From assembly GCA_052034005.1 (NCBI GenBank), contig JBPOJB010000013.1, positions 62,001 to 126,000 on the forward strand: a stretch of DNA of 64,000 bases, in the 5' to 3' direction. The notes under the pieces are model-generated. The model worked only from the letters and a program-made list of their open reading frames with translations, made no database searches and was not told the DNA's origin. Shown here one piece after another: positions 9,564 through 18,228 of the stretch (within the stretch, counting starts at the first letter, position 1; every line of letters begins with the position of its first letter). The position numbers and the translations under genes were made by a program. The DNA comes from JAAYDI01 sp052034005. Lineage in GTDB: Bacteria > Planctomycetota > Planctomycetia > Pirellulales > Pirellulaceae.

Positions 9564-10004
9564 ATGCAAATCAGCACCACGCGTTTCGGCACGTTGTGCG
9601 TCGATGTCGACGACTTGATCCATTTCCCGCATGGAATTGTGGGCTTTGAGGATTGCCAGCGCTGGATCCTGTTGGCCGATCCCCAGAACAGCGCGGTGGG
9701 CTGGATGCAGAGCGCCGAACGGCCCGCGACCGCACTGCCGGTGGTCAGCCCCCGGCGGTTCGTCGACAGCTACCGCGTGCGCGTGACGCGCGACCAACTG
9801 GCCGGCCTGAACCTCTCCGAGCGCGATCGGCTCTACGTCTTGTGCGTCGTGGGCAAGCGAGACGGCGGTTACGTCATGAATCTGCGCGCGCCGGTGCTCG
9901 TGAATCTGGACCGCCGCCTGGGATGCCAGGTGATCACGCACGACGATCAGCCCCTGCACATGGCGCTGACCAAACCGCCGGCCCCGCTGCAGAAAAGCGC
10001 CTGA
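9564..10004 (+). CDS. fliW: Flagellar assembly factor FliW
   Basis: FliW binds flagellin in the cytoplasm and also inhibits the RNA-binding regulator CsrA, coupling flagellin export to its translation (known from Bacillus). The 146-aa product has family features: the N-terminal TRFGTLCVDVDDLIHFPHG, GFEDCQRWILLADPQNS, a central DYRV-like SYRVRVTRDQLAGLNL, and the C-terminal MNLRAPVLVNLDRRLGCQV. The length is normal. Its place between flgL and csrA, with flagellin next, is the conserved fliW-csrA arrangement. A GGATAGGGG lies upstream of the start. Confidence 0.92.
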   Translation: MQISTTRFGTLCVDVDDLIHFPHGIVGFEDCQRWILLADPQNSAVGWMQSAERPATALPVVSPRRFVDSYRVRVTRDQLAGLNLSERDRLYVLCVVGKRDGGYVMNLRAPVLVNLDRRLGCQVITHDDQPLHMALTKPPAPLQKSA

Positions 10005-10199
10005 TACAGCCGTTGCCGCCCGAATAATTCCAACGATCGCGGCCCGGATGGACCTGACGCGCTTGGCCTACCGATACTTCCCCATGCAGTCGTGCCTGCC
10101 ACTCGCGGAAGTGTTAACGCGACTTGCCCCAACCACCTGTCCGGCGCGGCGAAACGTCGATCGCGCGGTCATCGCGAGGGATTGAGGAAGGAGCCAACG

Positions 10200-10415
10200 A
10201 TGCTGGTCTTATCGAGACACCGTGACGAAAGCATCATGATCGGCGACGATATTGTCGTCACCATCGTTGACATCCGAGGCGACAAGGTGCGCCTGGGGAT
10301 CGATGCGCCTCAAGACATCCCGGTGCACCGCCAGGAGGTGTACGAGGCGATCCGGCGCGAGAACCGCAAAGCGGGCCAGATCCAACCCAGCGAAACGCGC
10401 GACATCGGGCAATAG
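10200..10415 (+). CDS. csrA: Carbon storage regulator CsrA (flagellar-locus copy)
   Basis: CsrA is a dimeric RNA-binding protein that recognises GGA motifs and commonly blocks ribosome sites. The 71-aa product shows the RNA-contact residues L4, R6 and R44 (MLVLSRHRDESIMIG; PVHRQEVYEAI). The ATG at 10200 follows GAGGAAGGAG, itself rich in GGA, so autoregulation is plausible. The open frame extends upstream to 10092, but that part is not conserved. With fliW next door and flagellin 440 bases downstream, the likely target is the flagellin leader. A second paralogue is at 31277. Confidence 0.95.
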   Translation: MLVLSRHRDESIMIGDDIVVTIVDIRGDKVRLGIDAPQDIPVHRQEVYEAIRRENRKAGQIQPSETRDIGQ

Positions 10416-10750
10416 CGGCCCGTGCACCACACGGGTGCTCGCTCCTCTCGTCCAGCCCCCCGCCGCCGCATCCCACGGCCCCCCGCGCCGCCTACCGTCG
10501 GCCAATCCGCTCCAAACAACCCAACCTGACATGCTCGGACAGGTCCACCGTCCCAACCGCTACAGCTCTCCCAGAACGGTCTGGTAAGCACGGCAATCCT
10601 GAGGGATTGCCTAAAGCAAACCTGTAGTGGCGACGATGTTTCAGATATGCGTATTGCGGCTTCAGGGCGATGTTTGGATCGGGGCGATTTTGTTTGGCCA
10701 CATGTTAAGCCGTGAGCAATAGTACAAATGCAAGGGCTGCGTGACGACTA
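10416..10750. other. Non-coding gap upstream of flagellin
   Basis: No credible gene lies between csrA and flagellin. A weak sigma-28-like pair is present: TAAA at 10612-10615, a 16-base spacer and GACGATGT at 10632-10639, which matches 5 of 8 bases of GCCGATAA. A short GC hairpin without a T-run follows the csrA stop. The flagellin promoter must lie here or in the leader, but no box is convincing. Confidence 0.4.
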
Positions 10751-10813
10751 GGGGCAAATGCCCCGCGAGCCGAGCAGCCATGCCAAATCGGAGTACTCCC
10801 CACATCCGATTGG
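10751..10813 (+). promoter_or_regulatory. Two hairpins in the flagellin leader
   Basis: GGGGC-AAAT-GCCCC (10751-10764) forms a 5-bp stem. Downstream, CCAAATCGGA (10783-10792) pairs with TCCGATTGG (10805-10813) with one bulged A, closing a 12-base loop. GGA occurs on the stem and at 10812-10814, about 40 bases before the flagellin start. Given fliW and csrA immediately upstream, this leader is the obvious candidate CsrA target; that role is inferred. Confidence 0.45.
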
Positions 10814-10856
10814 ACACGAGCAAGAAACCATTCAAACGAGTAAGGGGTGAATTGGC

Positions 10857-12896
10857 ATGACCCGGATCAACACAAACGTTAGCTCTTTAGTGGCGCAGAA
10901 AACGTTGGCGCGCAGCTCCAGCGACCTGCAGCAAGCACTCACGCGATTAAGCACCGGCTTGCGAATCAACACCGGCAAGGACGACCCGGCCGGTTTGATT
11001 GCGAGCGAATCGTTGCGAGCCGACATCACGAGCATTGACAAGGCCATCTCCAACAGCACGCGCGCCAACCTGCTGATCGGCACCGCCGACAGCTCTTTGG
11101 GGCAGGTCAGCAGCCTGTTGAACGACATTCGCGGCCTGGTGGTCGAGGCGGCCAACATTGGAACATTGAGCGACGAGCAGATTGAGGCGAACCAGTTGCA
11201 GGTAGATTCGTCTCTGGAGGCCATTAACCGCATCGCCCAGACGACCACCTTCCAGGGCCGCCGCCTGCTGGACGGCAGCATGGCCTTCAAGACGACGATC
11301 AACACGGTCCCGTCGGTCCGGGACGTGCAGATCGACCAGGCGAACCTGGGTGCGGCCGGCCAGATCTCCGTCGAAGTGGAGATCGGGGCTGCCGCCACAG
11401 TGGCCGAGATCAGCAACACGGGCGGCTTCACGGCCGCGGCCCAAGCGACCGCCGACATCACGTTGTCGTCGGGCGTGACGATTGAAAACGGCGCCACGAC
11501 GGCGTCCCTGCACATCAACGCGCAGAACCTGGGGGAGGCCGACGGTGTCGTGGTGGCGTTTGTCGATAACGCCACCGAGGGCGTCACCTACGACGGGAGC
11601 ACGCTCACGATCACGGCCGACTTGACCACCGGTCGGTCGGCGGCCTACCTGGCGAACATGATCAACACGAACGCGAGCACGACGAATGTGTTCCACGCCA
11701 GCAGCACGGGCGCAGCCAACTTCGTGGCCGCGGATGCGGGGGCCAATAAGGGCACGACCTCGGCCGACGTGATCACTCTCACGGCCGTCGCGGCGGGTGC
11801 GGACTTCAACAGCGTGCGCGTGCACGTGACGTCGGGCGCCGCCAACGCGGCTGTGTACGACGCTACGCAGAAGCGGCTGGACATCACCATCGACAACACG
11901 TCCCAGCAGACCACGGCGAACCTGGCCACGGCCATCCAGAACGCGGCCACCGTCACGGGGATCTTCACCGCGAGCGCCGCTGGCGGGTCGGGAGTCGTCC
12001 ATGCGGGCGAGGAAGAGGTGGAACAGAACACGAGCACCGGGTCGACGGGCGGCAACACGCTCCGGGGCGACCTCGTGCTGTCGATCGGCGGCGCGATGGG
12101 CCGCGAAGTGTTCACCTTCCAGCAGTACGCGTCCATCAACCAGATGGTCGCGGCCATCAACCTCGTCGCGGATGCCACGGGCGTCGTGGCGTCGCAAACC
12201 GGCGGCACGCTGATTCTCAACTCCACCGAGTACGGGTCGGCGGGGGTCGTCGACGCGGAAGTGATCAGCGAAGGTGTCGGCGGCGCATTCGAAGCGAGCT
12301 GGGTGGGCGGGATCTCCCGTGCCGAAGGCAATGACATCCAGGCCACCGTCAACGGCGTACGCGCCCAGGGGGCCGGCAATACTCTGTCGATCAACACCGC
12401 CACACTGGACCTGTCGATCACCGTCGATGACGGGAGCGACACGAACTTCTACTTCGATGTCCTGGGCGGCGGCGCGCTGTTCCAGCTGGGACCGGACGTG
12501 GTCAGCAACCAGCAGGCCCGGATGGGGATCCAGAGCTTGTACACTGCCAACCTGGGTGGCCCGAGCGGCCGCCTGTACGAGCTGGCTTCGGGCGGCGACA
12601 AGGCACTGGCCAACGACCCGCGCGCAGCCTACCGGGTGGTCAGCGAAGTGATCAGCAAAGTCGCCACCCTGCGGGGGCGGTTGGGTGCTTTCCAGCGCAC
12701 GACCGTGGAGACCAACATCGCCGCGTTGACCGACACCCGCGTGAACCTGACGGATGCCGAAAGCGCTATCCGGGATGCCGACTTCGCGGCCGAATCGTCC
12801 GCTTTGACGCGGGCGCAGATTCTCGTCCAGTCGGGTACGGCCGTCCTGGCGATTGCCAACAGCAATCCCCGCACGGTCCTGGCTCTGCTCCAGTAA
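10857..12896 (+). CDS. fliC: Flagellin with enlarged central region
   Basis: The structural protein of the flagellar filament, exported by the flagellar type III system. The N-terminal D0/D1 helices are classic: NTNVSSLVAQKTLARSSSD and ALTRLSTGLRINTGKDDPA, as are the C-terminal helices DAESAIRDADFAAESSALT and the terminal ANSNPRTVLALLQ. At 679 aa it is longer than a minimal flagellin. Residues about 140-590 form a surface domain with two tandem copies of a module (near 211-300 and 300-385; KRLDITIDNTSQQTTANL in the second). Related modules occur in FlgL. The start follows AAGGGG at a good distance. It is the only flagellin gene in the window and is closed by a strong terminator. Confidence 0.95.
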   Translation: MTRINTNVSSLVAQKTLARSSSDLQQALTRLSTGLRINTGKDDPAGLIASESLRADITSIDKAISNSTRANLLIGTADSSLGQVSSLLNDIRGLVVEAANIGTLSDEQIEANQLQVDSSLEAINRIAQTTTFQGRRLLDGSMAFKTTINTVPSVRDVQIDQANLGAAGQISVEVEIGAAATVAEISNTGGFTAAAQATADITLSSGVTIENGATTASLHINAQNLGEADGVVVAFVDNATEGVTYDGSTLTITADLTTGRSAAYLANMINTNASTTNVFHASSTGAANFVAADAGANKGTTSADVITLTAVAAGADFNSVRVHVTSGAANAAVYDATQKRLDITIDNTSQQTTANLATAIQNAATVTGIFTASAAGGSGVVHAGEEEVEQNTSTGSTGGNTLRGDLVLSIGGAMGREVFTFQQYASINQMVAAINLVADATGVVASQTGGTLILNSTEYGSAGVVDAEVISEGVGGAFEASWVGGISRAEGNDIQATVNGVRAQGAGNTLSINTATLDLSITVDDGSDTNFYFDVLGGGALFQLGPDVVSNQQARMGIQSLYTANLGGPSGRLYELASGGDKALANDPRAAYRVVSEVISKVATLRGRLGAFQRTTVETNIAALTDTRVNLTDAESAIRDADFAAESSALTRAQILVQSGTAVLAIANSNPRTVLALLQ

Positions 12897-12935
12897 TCAA
12901 GTCGTCCGACGGATTGCGCAAAGCATGAATAACCA

Positions 12936-12972
12936 CCCGCCGGCTTGAGCACTCCATGCTCAAGCCGGCGGG
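12936..12972 (+). terminator. Rho-independent terminator after flagellin
   Basis: A perfect 15-bp inverted repeat (12936-12950 with 12958-12972) encloses a 7-base loop ACTCCAT and is followed by CTTCTCTTT. It starts 40 bases after the flagellin stop. The open frame running into fliD from 12956 begins inside this hairpin, which argues against that longer fliD start. Confidence 0.88.
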
Positions 12973-12980
12973 CTTCTCTT

Positions 12981-13007
12981 TACCGATAGATCCCGCGCAG
13001 CCGATAC
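12981..13007 (+). promoter_or_regulatory. Candidate sigma-28 (FliA) promoter for fliD-fliS
   Basis: GCCGATAC at 13000-13007 matches 7 of 8 bases of the flagellar sigma-28 -10 element GCCGATAA. At the standard 15-base spacing upstream is TACC (12981-12984), a 2 of 4 match to TAAA. It lies between the flagellin terminator and the fliD start, where a new promoter is needed. The -35 match is poor, so this is tentative. Confidence 0.45.
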
Positions 13008-13060
13008 CACTGGAAGACGTCAACGCCGCTGCGCCCCACATGGTCGCCAGGACTCGTACG

Positions 13061-15814
13061 ATGCCAACCATCCAGCCGTCCGTCGGACTCATCACCGGAC
13101 TCGAGATCTCGGACATCGTCGATCAACTGATCAAAGTCGCCTCGACCCACCGCACCCGGCTCCGGACCCAGACCGATGCGCTGACCGAGCAGCAGAAAGC
13201 GGTCGGTGAACTCACCGCGCTGACGATCGCCACGCAACTGGCCGCCAGCAAGTTCAACAACGGGCTCATCTATAAGCAGCGGACGGCGAACTCCAGCAAC
13301 AGCACGTTGCTCTCCGGAACCGTCACGGGCGATGCGGTGCCCGGAACCTACCAGTTCATCCCGGTCCAGCTGTCCCAGAACCACCAGGTTGTGAGCGGCG
13401 GCGTGGCCAGTCTCGATCAGGCCGTCGGGGAGGGCCGGTTGAGCCTGCGGTTCGGCGGGTTCGCCGACACCGGCATGGACCTGGATGCGCTCAACGCCGG
13501 CTTGGGTGCCGAGCGCGGCCGGATCCGCATCACGGACCGCAGCGGCGCGAGCGAGGTGATCGATCTGCGCTTCGCCCGGACGATCGACGACGTGCTGGAA
13601 AGGATCAACAACAGCGATACGATCGACGTCCGGGCCGAGGTGTCCGGCGACGCCATTCGCCTGGTCGACCAGACGGGCATGGCGGTCGCGAACCTCAGTG
13701 TGCGTGAGGTGGGCGGCGGCCGCACGGCGGCCGACCTGGGGCTGGCCGACATCAACGTGGCGGCCGGTGAGGCCACCGGGCACAACCTGGTGCGCATGTA
13801 CGACGCCCTGGATATCGATCGGCTCAACGACCAGGCCGGCCTGAGCATCCGCAACGAACTGCCCGACCTGGAGATCCAATTCCGTGATGGCTCCCCAACG
13901 CTGCAGGTCGACTTGCAGCCTGCGGATATCCGGACGGTGGGCGACTTGCTGGAGGCCCTGAATGCGGCCGACCCGACCCGGCTCCGCGCGGAACTGGGGG
14001 CAGACGGCAACCGGTTGGTCCTGACCGATCTGACGGTCGACAACGGCGGTCTGTTCTCCGTGTCGAGCGCCGTGGGCGGCACCCTGGCCGAGGACCTGGG
14101 GTTAGTCGGCACCGCCGCCGGAGGCGTACTGACCGGAGACCGGATCATGGGCCCGCTCAAAGGAGCCCTCCTGGGCAGCCTGGCCGGCGGCCGCGGGCTG
14201 GGGGCCTTGGGCCAGATCCAGATCACCGACCGCAGCGGCGCGACCGCCACGGTCGATCTGGCCGGCGCGGAGACGCTGGGCCAGGTGCTGGATCGGGTCA
14301 ATGCGGCGGGGCTCGGAGTCACCGCGGCGATCAATCCGGCGCGCAACGGGCTGGTGCTGCGCGATGGGACTGGTGCGACCGCGAGCAACCTGATCGTGGC
14401 CAACGCCGACGCGACCAACACCGCGGACAAGCTGGGGCTGAGCGTCAATGCCGCGCGGTCTAGCGTGGACTCCGGGTCGCTCCACCTGCAGGTGTTCCAT
14501 GAGCGGGTCCGGCTCGATGCGCTCAACAACGGACGCGGCGTGCGCCCGGGTTCATTCCTGATCACCGATTCCACCGGCAGGACGAGCGGCGTGAACCTGC
14601 GGACGTCGGGCGCCGAGACCGTCGGGGACGTGCTGGACCTGATCAACGGCCTGGGTTTGGCCGTCCAGGCCCGCATCAACGACACGGGGGACGGGATCCT
14701 GCTGGTCGACACGGGGGGCGGCGCGGGGACCATGACGGTCAAGGAGTCCGGGTCGGGCACGACGGCGGCCGATTTGAAGCTGCTGGGGTCCGCGACCGTG
14801 GTCGACTTGGGCGGAACGCCCACGCAGGTGATTGACGGGTCCACCACCGTCACCGTGACGATCGGGTCGGGCGACACGCTGCAGGACGTGGTCGACAAGA
14901 TCAACGGGCTGGACATGGGCGTGACGGCCAGCGTGTTCCAGGGCGGCAGCGGGGCGACCCCCTACCGCATAACGTTGAGCAGCCACCTGGCGGGCGCCGG
15001 CGGCGAAATGCTGGTCGATGCCTCAGGGTGGGCTCTGGACTTCTACGAGATTGCCGCGGCACAGGATGCCATCCTGCAGGTCGGCGCCGCGGACGTCCCA
15101 GGGGCGGGCGCGCTGGCCACGTCCAGCACCAACACGTTTTCCCGCGTCGTCAACGGCGTGAACCTGACGCTCGGCGGCGTCTCCGATACGCCCGTGACGA
15201 TCACGGTCGCCAGCAGCTCTGACAACCTGAACAACGCGGCGAAGCTGTTTGTCGAGCAGTTCAACAAGCTGCGGGACAAGATCAACGACCTGACCTACTT
15301 CGACGCGGAGAGCCAGACCACGGGTATTCTGATGGGATCCGGCGTGACGCTCCAGGTCGAATCGCGCTTGAGCCGAGTGCTGACGGACCGCTTCTTCGGC
15401 GTGGGGAGCATCCAGTCGCTTGAGATGATCGGCATCAGTCTCAATGGCGACGGCAAATTGGAGCTGAACCAGTCGAAGCTCGCGGAGAGGCTGGAGGCGG
15501 ACCCGGAAGCGGTCAGGCAGTTCTTCACGGACGCCGAGGCCGGGTTCGTCAAGCGATTCAACGCCGTCGTCGACTCGCTGGCTAGCGAAGAACACTCGGT
15601 GCTGATGTCCCGCACCGCCGCCCTGCAACGCCGGATCGATGAAAACGAGGCTCGCATCGCGGATTTCGACACGCGGTTGGATAAACAGCGTGAACGACTG
15701 CTGAGGTACTTCTATAACCTGGAACTGGCCATCTCCAAGATCCAGGCCAACATGTCGGTCGTCGAATCGCTGACGCCCATGGACATGTCGGCCCTGTTCA
15801 AGTCCCGCAACTGA
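13061..15814 (+). CDS. fliD: Filament cap protein FliD, enlarged
   Basis: FliD caps the filament and folds incoming flagellin. The N-terminus (SVGLITGLEISDIVDQLIKV) and C-terminal coiled coil (RRIDENEARIADFDTRLDKQ, then FYNLELAISKIQANMSVVESL) are those of FliD. At 917 aa it is about twice the usual size because the middle contains at least four, probably five, flagellin IN-type units. Examples are GRIRITDRSGASEVIDL, GQIQITDRSGATATVDLAG and GSFLITDSTGRTSGVNL, each followed by ETVGDVLDLIN-like helices. The ATG at 13061 gives the conserved N-terminus and lies downstream of the terminator; the in-frame extension to 12956 is rejected. Confidence 0.92.
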   Translation: MPTIQPSVGLITGLEISDIVDQLIKVASTHRTRLRTQTDALTEQQKAVGELTALTIATQLAASKFNNGLIYKQRTANSSNSTLLSGTVTGDAVPGTYQFIPVQLSQNHQVVSGGVASLDQAVGEGRLSLRFGGFADTGMDLDALNAGLGAERGRIRITDRSGASEVIDLRFARTIDDVLERINNSDTIDVRAEVSGDAIRLVDQTGMAVANLSVREVGGGRTAADLGLADINVAAGEATGHNLVRMYDALDIDRLNDQAGLSIRNELPDLEIQFRDGSPTLQVDLQPADIRTVGDLLEALNAADPTRLRAELGADGNRLVLTDLTVDNGGLFSVSSAVGGTLAEDLGLVGTAAGGVLTGDRIMGPLKGALLGSLAGGRGLGALGQIQITDRSGATATVDLAGAETLGQVLDRVNAAGLGVTAAINPARNGLVLRDGTGATASNLIVANADATNTADKLGLSVNAARSSVDSGSLHLQVFHERVRLDALNNGRGVRPGSFLITDSTGRTSGVNLRTSGAETVGDVLDLINGLGLAVQARINDTGDGILLVDTGGGAGTMTVKESGSGTTAADLKLLGSATVVDLGGTPTQVIDGSTTVTVTIGSGDTLQDVVDKINGLDMGVTASVFQGGSGATPYRITLSSHLAGAGGEMLVDASGWALDFYEIAAAQDAILQVGAADVPGAGALATSSTNTFSRVVNGVNLTLGGVSDTPVTITVASSSDNLNNAAKLFVEQFNKLRDKINDLTYFDAESQTTGILMGSGVTLQVESRLSRVLTDRFFGVGSIQSLEMIGISLNGDGKLELNQSKLAERLEADPEAVRQFFTDAEAGFVKRFNAVVDSLASEEHSVLMSRTAALQRRIDENEARIADFDTRLDKQRERLLRYFYNLELAISKIQANMSVVESLTPMDMSALFKSRN

Positions 15815-15918
15815 CCCTCAGAGGCCTACCCGACACCCCGTATCGCCCACGCGCCCACGTGCCCACCCACCCTTATGCTCACCGGTCGGACTGCCCGGCC
15901 ACACGGAGGACCCGCTGC

Positions 15919-16401
15919 ATGACGCCCAACGCGCGTGATGTGTATCAGGAGACTCAGGTCCTGACGGCCACGCCCCAGAAACTGAGACTCATGCTGATCG
16001 AAGGTGCCTTGCGGTTCGCGCAACAGGCGATCGCGTGTTGGGACCAGCGCGATCAACGCGCCGTGCGCTGTAATGCGCTGGCGCGGTGCCACGACGTGCT
16101 GATCGAGTTGTACGGGTCGGTCCGGGCCGACCAGCTGCCGGTGGCCAGTCAAGTCAAGGCCCTCTATCGGTTCCTGTTCCGGCACCTGGCGGAAGCCACG
16201 GCGACGGACGACTGCCAGAAAGTGCGCGAGATCGTCCGCGTACTCGAGCAAGAGCGTGAAACGTGGCGGCAGCTGTGCACGAAGATGCCCGCTGCGCCGC
16301 CGCGCGCAGCGGACGGTCCGCTCTGCGACCAGGAAATCACGGCCCGCGACTGCCTGCCGCTTGACCCGCCGCCCCCCGCATCCCTCTCGCTCGAGGCCTG
16401 A
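15919..16401 (+). CDS. fliS: Flagellin export chaperone FliS
   Basis: FliS binds the flagellin C-terminal helix and keeps it export-competent. The 160-aa product begins NARDVYQETQVLTATPQKLRLML, the characteristic YxxxxVxTATPxKLixML signature of FliS. It continues as a helical bundle (ARCHDVLIELYGSVRADQLP; LYRFLFRHLAEAT). The last 45 residues are a Pro-rich tail beyond the usual fold. The start at 15919 follows CGGAGGA at a good distance; an upstream in-frame ATG at 15859 has no such site. It is 104 bases downstream of fliD and probably cotranscribed. Confidence 0.92.
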   Translation: MTPNARDVYQETQVLTATPQKLRLMLIEGALRFAQQAIACWDQRDQRAVRCNALARCHDVLIELYGSVRADQLPVASQVKALYRFLFRHLAEATATDDCQKVREIVRVLEQERETWRQLCTKMPAAPPRAADGPLCDQEITARDCLPLDPPPPASLSLEA

Positions 16402-16427
16402 GCAACGCCGCGCTGCTGTGCTACAAT
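16399..16427 (+). promoter_or_regulatory. Possible promoter for mqnD
   Basis: TACAAT at 16422-16427 is a 5 of 6 match to a housekeeping -10 element. The hexamer 17 bases upstream, TGAGCA at 16399, matches only 3 of 6 and overlaps the fliS stop. It would place a start roughly 95 bases before mqnD. Weak evidence. Confidence 0.35.
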
Positions 16428-16527
16428 CAGGCACAACAGATCCGCTCCGCAGGAATTGGATCTGCCGCGGCGAGCGTCCTGCCGCGCGCGACACGGCCCA
16501 CAGCCTGGACCCTTTGGAGGCCTCACC

Positions 16528-17388
16528 ATGAGTGACACCCGGCAACTGATCCGTGTGGGGCACAGCCCGGACCCGGACGACGCCTTCATGTTCTACGCGC
16601 TGGCACGGGATAAGATCGATACGAACGGGTATCGGTTCGAACACGAGCTGGTCGACATCGAGACGCTCAACCGGCGGGCCCAGCGGGGCGAGCTCGAGTT
16701 GACGGCGGTCAGCCTCCACGCGTATGCCTACCTGGCCGACACCTACCTCCTCTGTCCGTGCGGCGCGAGTGTGGGCGACAATTACGGACCCATGGTGGTG
16801 GCGCGGGAACCGATGTCGCTGGACCAGCTGCGGCGCTGCACGATCGCGGTGCCCGGCACCCTCACGACCGCCTATCTGGCGCTGCGGTTGTGTCTGGACT
16901 GCGATTTCCGCTACGTCGTCGTGCCGTTCGACGAGATCCTGCAGGTGACGCGGGAGGGCCGGTATCAGGATCAGCAGGTCGACGGCGGGCTGGTGATCCA
17001 CGAAGGCCAGCTGACCTACCAAGACGACCAGTTGCAGCTCGTGGTGGACTTGGGCCGGTGGTGGATGCAGGAGACGCAACTGCCGCTCCCGCTCGGGGCC
17101 AATGCGATCCGCAAGGACCTGGGACACGCCTGCATCCGCGACGTGAATCGACTCCTGCAGGCGAGCATCCGCTACGGCCTGGCACATCGCGAGGCCGCGC
17201 TGGCCTACGCGATCGAGTTCGGCCGGGGCCTGGACCCGACCCAGGCGGACAGGTTCGTCAGCATGTACGTCAACGACTGGACACTCGATTTCGGGCCGCG
17301 CGGCCGGCAGGCGGTCGCCACGCTGCTGGAGCGCGGTTACCAGGCCGGCATCATCCCGCGACAGGTCGTCCCGGAATTCATCGCCTGA
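16528..17388 (+). CDS. mqnD: 1,4-dihydroxy-6-naphthoate synthase MqnD (futalosine pathway)
   Basis: MqnD converts cyclic dehypoxanthine futalosine to 1,4-dihydroxy-6-naphthoate in the alternative menaquinone pathway. The 286-aa product has a periplasmic-binding-protein-like fold. The family opening is HSPDPDDAFMFYALARDKI, followed by VSLHAYAYLADTYLLCPCG, the hinge YGPMVVARE, the loop IAVPGTLTTAYLALRL and the C-terminal VSMYVNDWTLDFG. MqnA, the closest relative, differs in its N-terminal motif. The start follows GGAGG at 16513-16517. Menaquinone is the likely electron acceptor of the complex I encoded on the other strand a few kilobases away. Confidence 0.85.
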   Translation: MSDTRQLIRVGHSPDPDDAFMFYALARDKIDTNGYRFEHELVDIETLNRRAQRGELELTAVSLHAYAYLADTYLLCPCGASVGDNYGPMVVAREPMSLDQLRRCTIAVPGTLTTAYLALRLCLDCDFRYVVVPFDEILQVTREGRYQDQQVDGGLVIHEGQLTYQDDQLQLVVDLGRWWMQETQLPLPLGANAIRKDLGHACIRDVNRLLQASIRYGLAHREAALAYAIEFGRGLDPTQADRFVSMYVNDWTLDFGPRGRQAVATLLERGYQAGIIPRQVVPEFIA

Positions 17389-17432
17389 AGGCGCGGCGCG
17401 GAACGCCGCCTGCCGCGCCACGCCGCCCGGAA

Positions 17433-18218
17433 TCAGCCCGGCTCGCCCAGGAACAGCCGCCTTGCGTTGGCGCTGGTCACGGCCGCCACCGCGTCGAGCG
17501 TCATGCCGCGCACATCCGCCAGGCATTGGGCGGTGTGTACCAGCAGGGCCGGCTCGTTGGGGCGCCGACCCCGGTGCGGATGCGGCGCCAGGTAGGGGGC
17601 ATCGGTTTCGATCAGCAGTCGGTCTTCCGGTATGGTCTGGGCGATCGCGCGCAGCGCCTGGGACTTCTTGTAGGTCAGCATCCCGGCGAAACTGAGATAC
17701 AGGCCCAGCGCCAAGCACTGTGCGGCAGTCTCCGGGCCGCCCGTGAACGAATGCATCACGCCGACCAGGGGGCCGTCCGCACGGGCCTCGCGCAGCATCT
17801 CGACAACCGCCTCGCCGCAGTCGCGCATGTGGATGATCAGCGGCAAGCCGGTCTCGCGCGACAGCCGCATGTGCGCCGCGAACAGCCGGCGCTGCGTGTT
17901 CCAAGGAGTGTAGTCCCAGTAGGCGTCCAGCCCGGTCTCGCCGATCCCGCGGACACGGGGATCCCGCGCCAACTCGACAACGCGCTCCCAATCGTCGTCC
18001 GTCGACGCGCCACCGTAGTTCGGCTGGATCCCGACGGCGGCCCAAACCCGGTCCGGGAACTGCCGCGCGATCTCGACAGCCGCCTCGCTCGACGCGCGCG
18101 TGGCGCCGACGGTCAGGATCGAGGTGACGGATGCCCGGCGGGCCCGATCGATCACGTCGCGCACGGACCCGCCGAACTGTTCATCATCCAAATGGGCGTG
18201 GGTATCGAAGAGTTCCAT
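17433..18218 (-). CDS. tatD: TatD family metal-dependent hydrolase/DNase
   Basis: TatD proteins are cytoplasmic TIM-barrel metalloenzymes with 3'-5' DNase/RNase activity. The 261-aa product carries the metal ligands in order: DTHAHLDD at residues 5-12, a glutamate in GIGETGLDAYWD, histidines in PLIIHMRDCGEA and VGVMHSFTGG, and an aspartate in LLIETDAPYLAP. The length is normal. It begins 10 bases after the preceding small gene and is the last gene of the long - strand operon starting at nuoI. It converges on mqnD, whose stop is 44 bases away across a GC-rich inverted sequence without a T-run. Confidence 0.9.
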   Translation of the reverse strand: MELFDTHAHLDDEQFGGSVRDVIDRARRASVTSILTVGATRASSEAAVEIARQFPDRVWAAVGIQPNYGGASTDDDWERVVELARDPRVRGIGETGLDAYWDYTPWNTQRRLFAAHMRLSRETGLPLIIHMRDCGEAVVEMLREARADGPLVGVMHSFTGGPETAAQCLALGLYLSFAGMLTYKKSQALRAIAQTIPEDRLLIETDAPYLAPHPHRGRRPNEPALLVHTAQCLADVRGMTLDAVAAVTSANARRLFLGEPG

Positions 18219-18228
18219 GGGGCGGACG

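Noticed and set aside
10612..10639. Sigma-28 promoter for flagellin
   Set aside because: TAAA is perfect, but the -10 matches only 5 of 8 at a non-standard 16-base spacing; kept only as a note.
12956..13060. Longer N-terminus for FliD starting at 12956
   Set aside because: It begins inside the flagellin terminator hairpin and precedes the conserved FliD N-terminus at 13061.
15826..18045. 739-aa - strand open frame across fliS and mqnD
   Set aside because: It runs antisense to two well-identified genes and shows no conserved domain.
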